A DNA stretch of 64,000 nucleotides, taken from assembly GCF_009796805.1 (NCBI RefSeq), contig NZ_CP047029.1, positions 3,300,001 through 3,364,000 of the forward strand, read 5' to 3'. Each line of letters opens with the position of its first letter. Position 1 is the first letter of the stretch. The notes below the pieces were generated by a model. It saw only the letters and a program-made list of their open reading frames with translations, was not told the DNA's origin and searched no databases. Source of the stretch: Algibacter sp. L1A34. GTDB taxonomy: Bacteria > Bacteroidota > Bacteroidia > Flavobacteriales > Flavobacteriaceae. Below are positions 63,415-64,000 of the stretch, piece by piece. A program made the position numbers and the translations under genes.

Positions 63415-63445
63415 TTGCTTAAGAGAAAGCATAAGATTACTTTTG
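63415..63445 (+). promoter_or_regulatory. Promoter of the MATE gene
   Basis: TTG at 63415-63417, a 20-nt spacer and TACTTTTG at 63438-63445 match the Bacteroidota -33/-7 consensus. The -7 box ends only 4 bp before the ATG at 63450, so the mRNA is probably leaderless. Confidence 0.6.
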
Positions 63446-63449
63446 CAAA

Positions 63450-64000
63450 ATGCAATTAACCGACTACACTAAAGAATTTAAATATAATTGGCAGCTAGCA
63501 GCACCAGTTATGTTAGGTATGCTCGGTCATACTTTTGTTAGTTTTATAGATAATATTATGGTTGGGCAGTTAGGAACCGCTCAACTTGCCGCTGTTTCTC
63601 TTGGTAATAGTTTTATGTTTATTGCAATGTCTCTTGGTATTGGATTTTCTACTGCCATTACCCCATTAGTTGCAGAGGCGGATGCCGAAGAAAACTTCAT
63701 AAAAGGTAAATCGTCTTTTAAGCATGGTTTATTTTTATGTACAGTTTTGGGGATTTTACTGTTTTTTTTAGTGTTTTTTGCAAAACCTTTGATGTATTTA
63801 ATGAAACAACCTATTGAGGTTGTAGAATTGGCTATTCCATATTTGGATTTAGTTGCGTTTTCACTTATTCCTCTAATTATTTTTCAAGGATTTAAGCAGT
63901 TTAGCGATGGTTTATCGCTAACCAAATTCCCTATGTATGCCACAATTTTAGGTAATGTAGTTAATGTGGTTTTGAATTATTTATTAATTTTCGGAAAGTT
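63450..64000 (+). CDS. MATE-family efflux transporter (5' part)
   Basis: The first 183 residues of a multidrug and toxin extrusion transporter; the gene runs off the right edge. It starts MQLTDYTKEFKYNWQLAAPV and shows APVMLGMLGHTFVSFIDNIM followed by V-G-Q-L-G-T-A-Q-L-A-A-V-S-L-G-N-S. That is the NorM-type first repeat, and IGFSTAITPLVAEADAEEN and further membrane helices follow. Such proteins export cationic drugs in exchange for H+ or Na+. Confidence 0.92.
   Translation, partial: MQLTDYTKEFKYNWQLAAPVMLGMLGHTFVSFIDNIMVGQLGTAQLAAVSLGNSFMFIAMSLGIGFSTAITPLVAEADAEENFIKGKSSFKHGLFLCTVLGILLFFLVFFAKPLMYLMKQPIEVVELAIPYLDLVAFSLIPLIIFQGFKQFSDGLSLTKFPMYATILGNVVNVVLNYLLIFGK

Overview
The window is an AT-rich chromosomal segment of a member of the Flavobacteriaceae (Bacteroidota). 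The sequence shows this in several ways: TAnnTTTG-type -7 promoter boxes, almost no Shine-Dalgarno sites, type IX secretion (T9SS) sorting domains, many SPII lipoproteins starting with SCSxDD-like N-termini, a RibB carrying a dead GTP cyclohydrolase II half, the order ftsK-lolA-lptF/G-ribB, a tRNA without encoded CCA, and intergenic repeats that I remember from other flavobacterial genomes. The species cannot be named from the sequence alone.

Layout. 1-2.9 kb: end of a thioredoxin reductase-like gene, a small membrane protein, a Rieske-ThDP oxidase fusion and a YHS protein. 3.1-9.6 kb: a tight six-gene unit (HtrA-like protease, K+ channel, Na+/H+ antiporter, outer-membrane barrel, polyphosphate kinase, and a Pycsar-effector-like membrane protein overlapping ppk1 by 4 bp). 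9.9-15.3 kb: tRNA-Ser, a nitroreductase, a DegT/AHBA-type aminotransferase and a large hybrid two-component regulator. 15.5-27.6 kb: about 13 secreted or lipid-anchored proteins on one strand (Kelch, a seven-repeat putative propeller, BspA/DUF285 repeats, DUF1566, DUF4412, S74 chaperone, T9SS proteins), a lineage-specific surface-protein island. 27.6-34.9 kb, minus strand: ribB, an LptF/G permease and lolA (each of the last two with one homopolymer frameshift), ftsK, dgkA and tpx. 35.4-39.8 kb: katG with an ankyrin-repeat partner, an amine oxidase and a VF530 protein.

39.9-44.5 kb holds the most interesting locus: a six-gene minus-strand operon encoding one classical TIR protein, three divergent ThsB/DUF1863-type TIR-like proteins, a 390-residue protein with a TIR-like N-terminus plus a full TIR domain, and a stand-alone SLOG protein. 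It looks like a Thoeris-related immune operon with several sensors and a split TIR + SLOG effector, without the SIR2-SLOG or macro-domain effector of the described type I/II systems. It lies between a chimeric gene (GNAT start joined to VF530) and a truncated epimerase, which suggests a remodelled insertion site.

44.7-51.7 kb: gene debris, two serine beta-lactamase-like hydrolases, a royal-jelly/yellow-type lipoprotein, an HxlR regulator divergent from an SDR with a clear palindromic operator candidate, and a truncated Crp/Fnr gene. 51.8-53.1 kb: a peroxiredoxin-thioredoxin operon. 53.2-64.0 kb: housekeeping and secreted genes: NhaC, a SPOR protein, SmpB, an S41 peptidase, a YwqK/MORN protein, MnmA, a T9SS subtilase, a nitronate monooxygenase and the start of a MATE transporter.

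All domain calls were made by eye from the translations. No database search was run.
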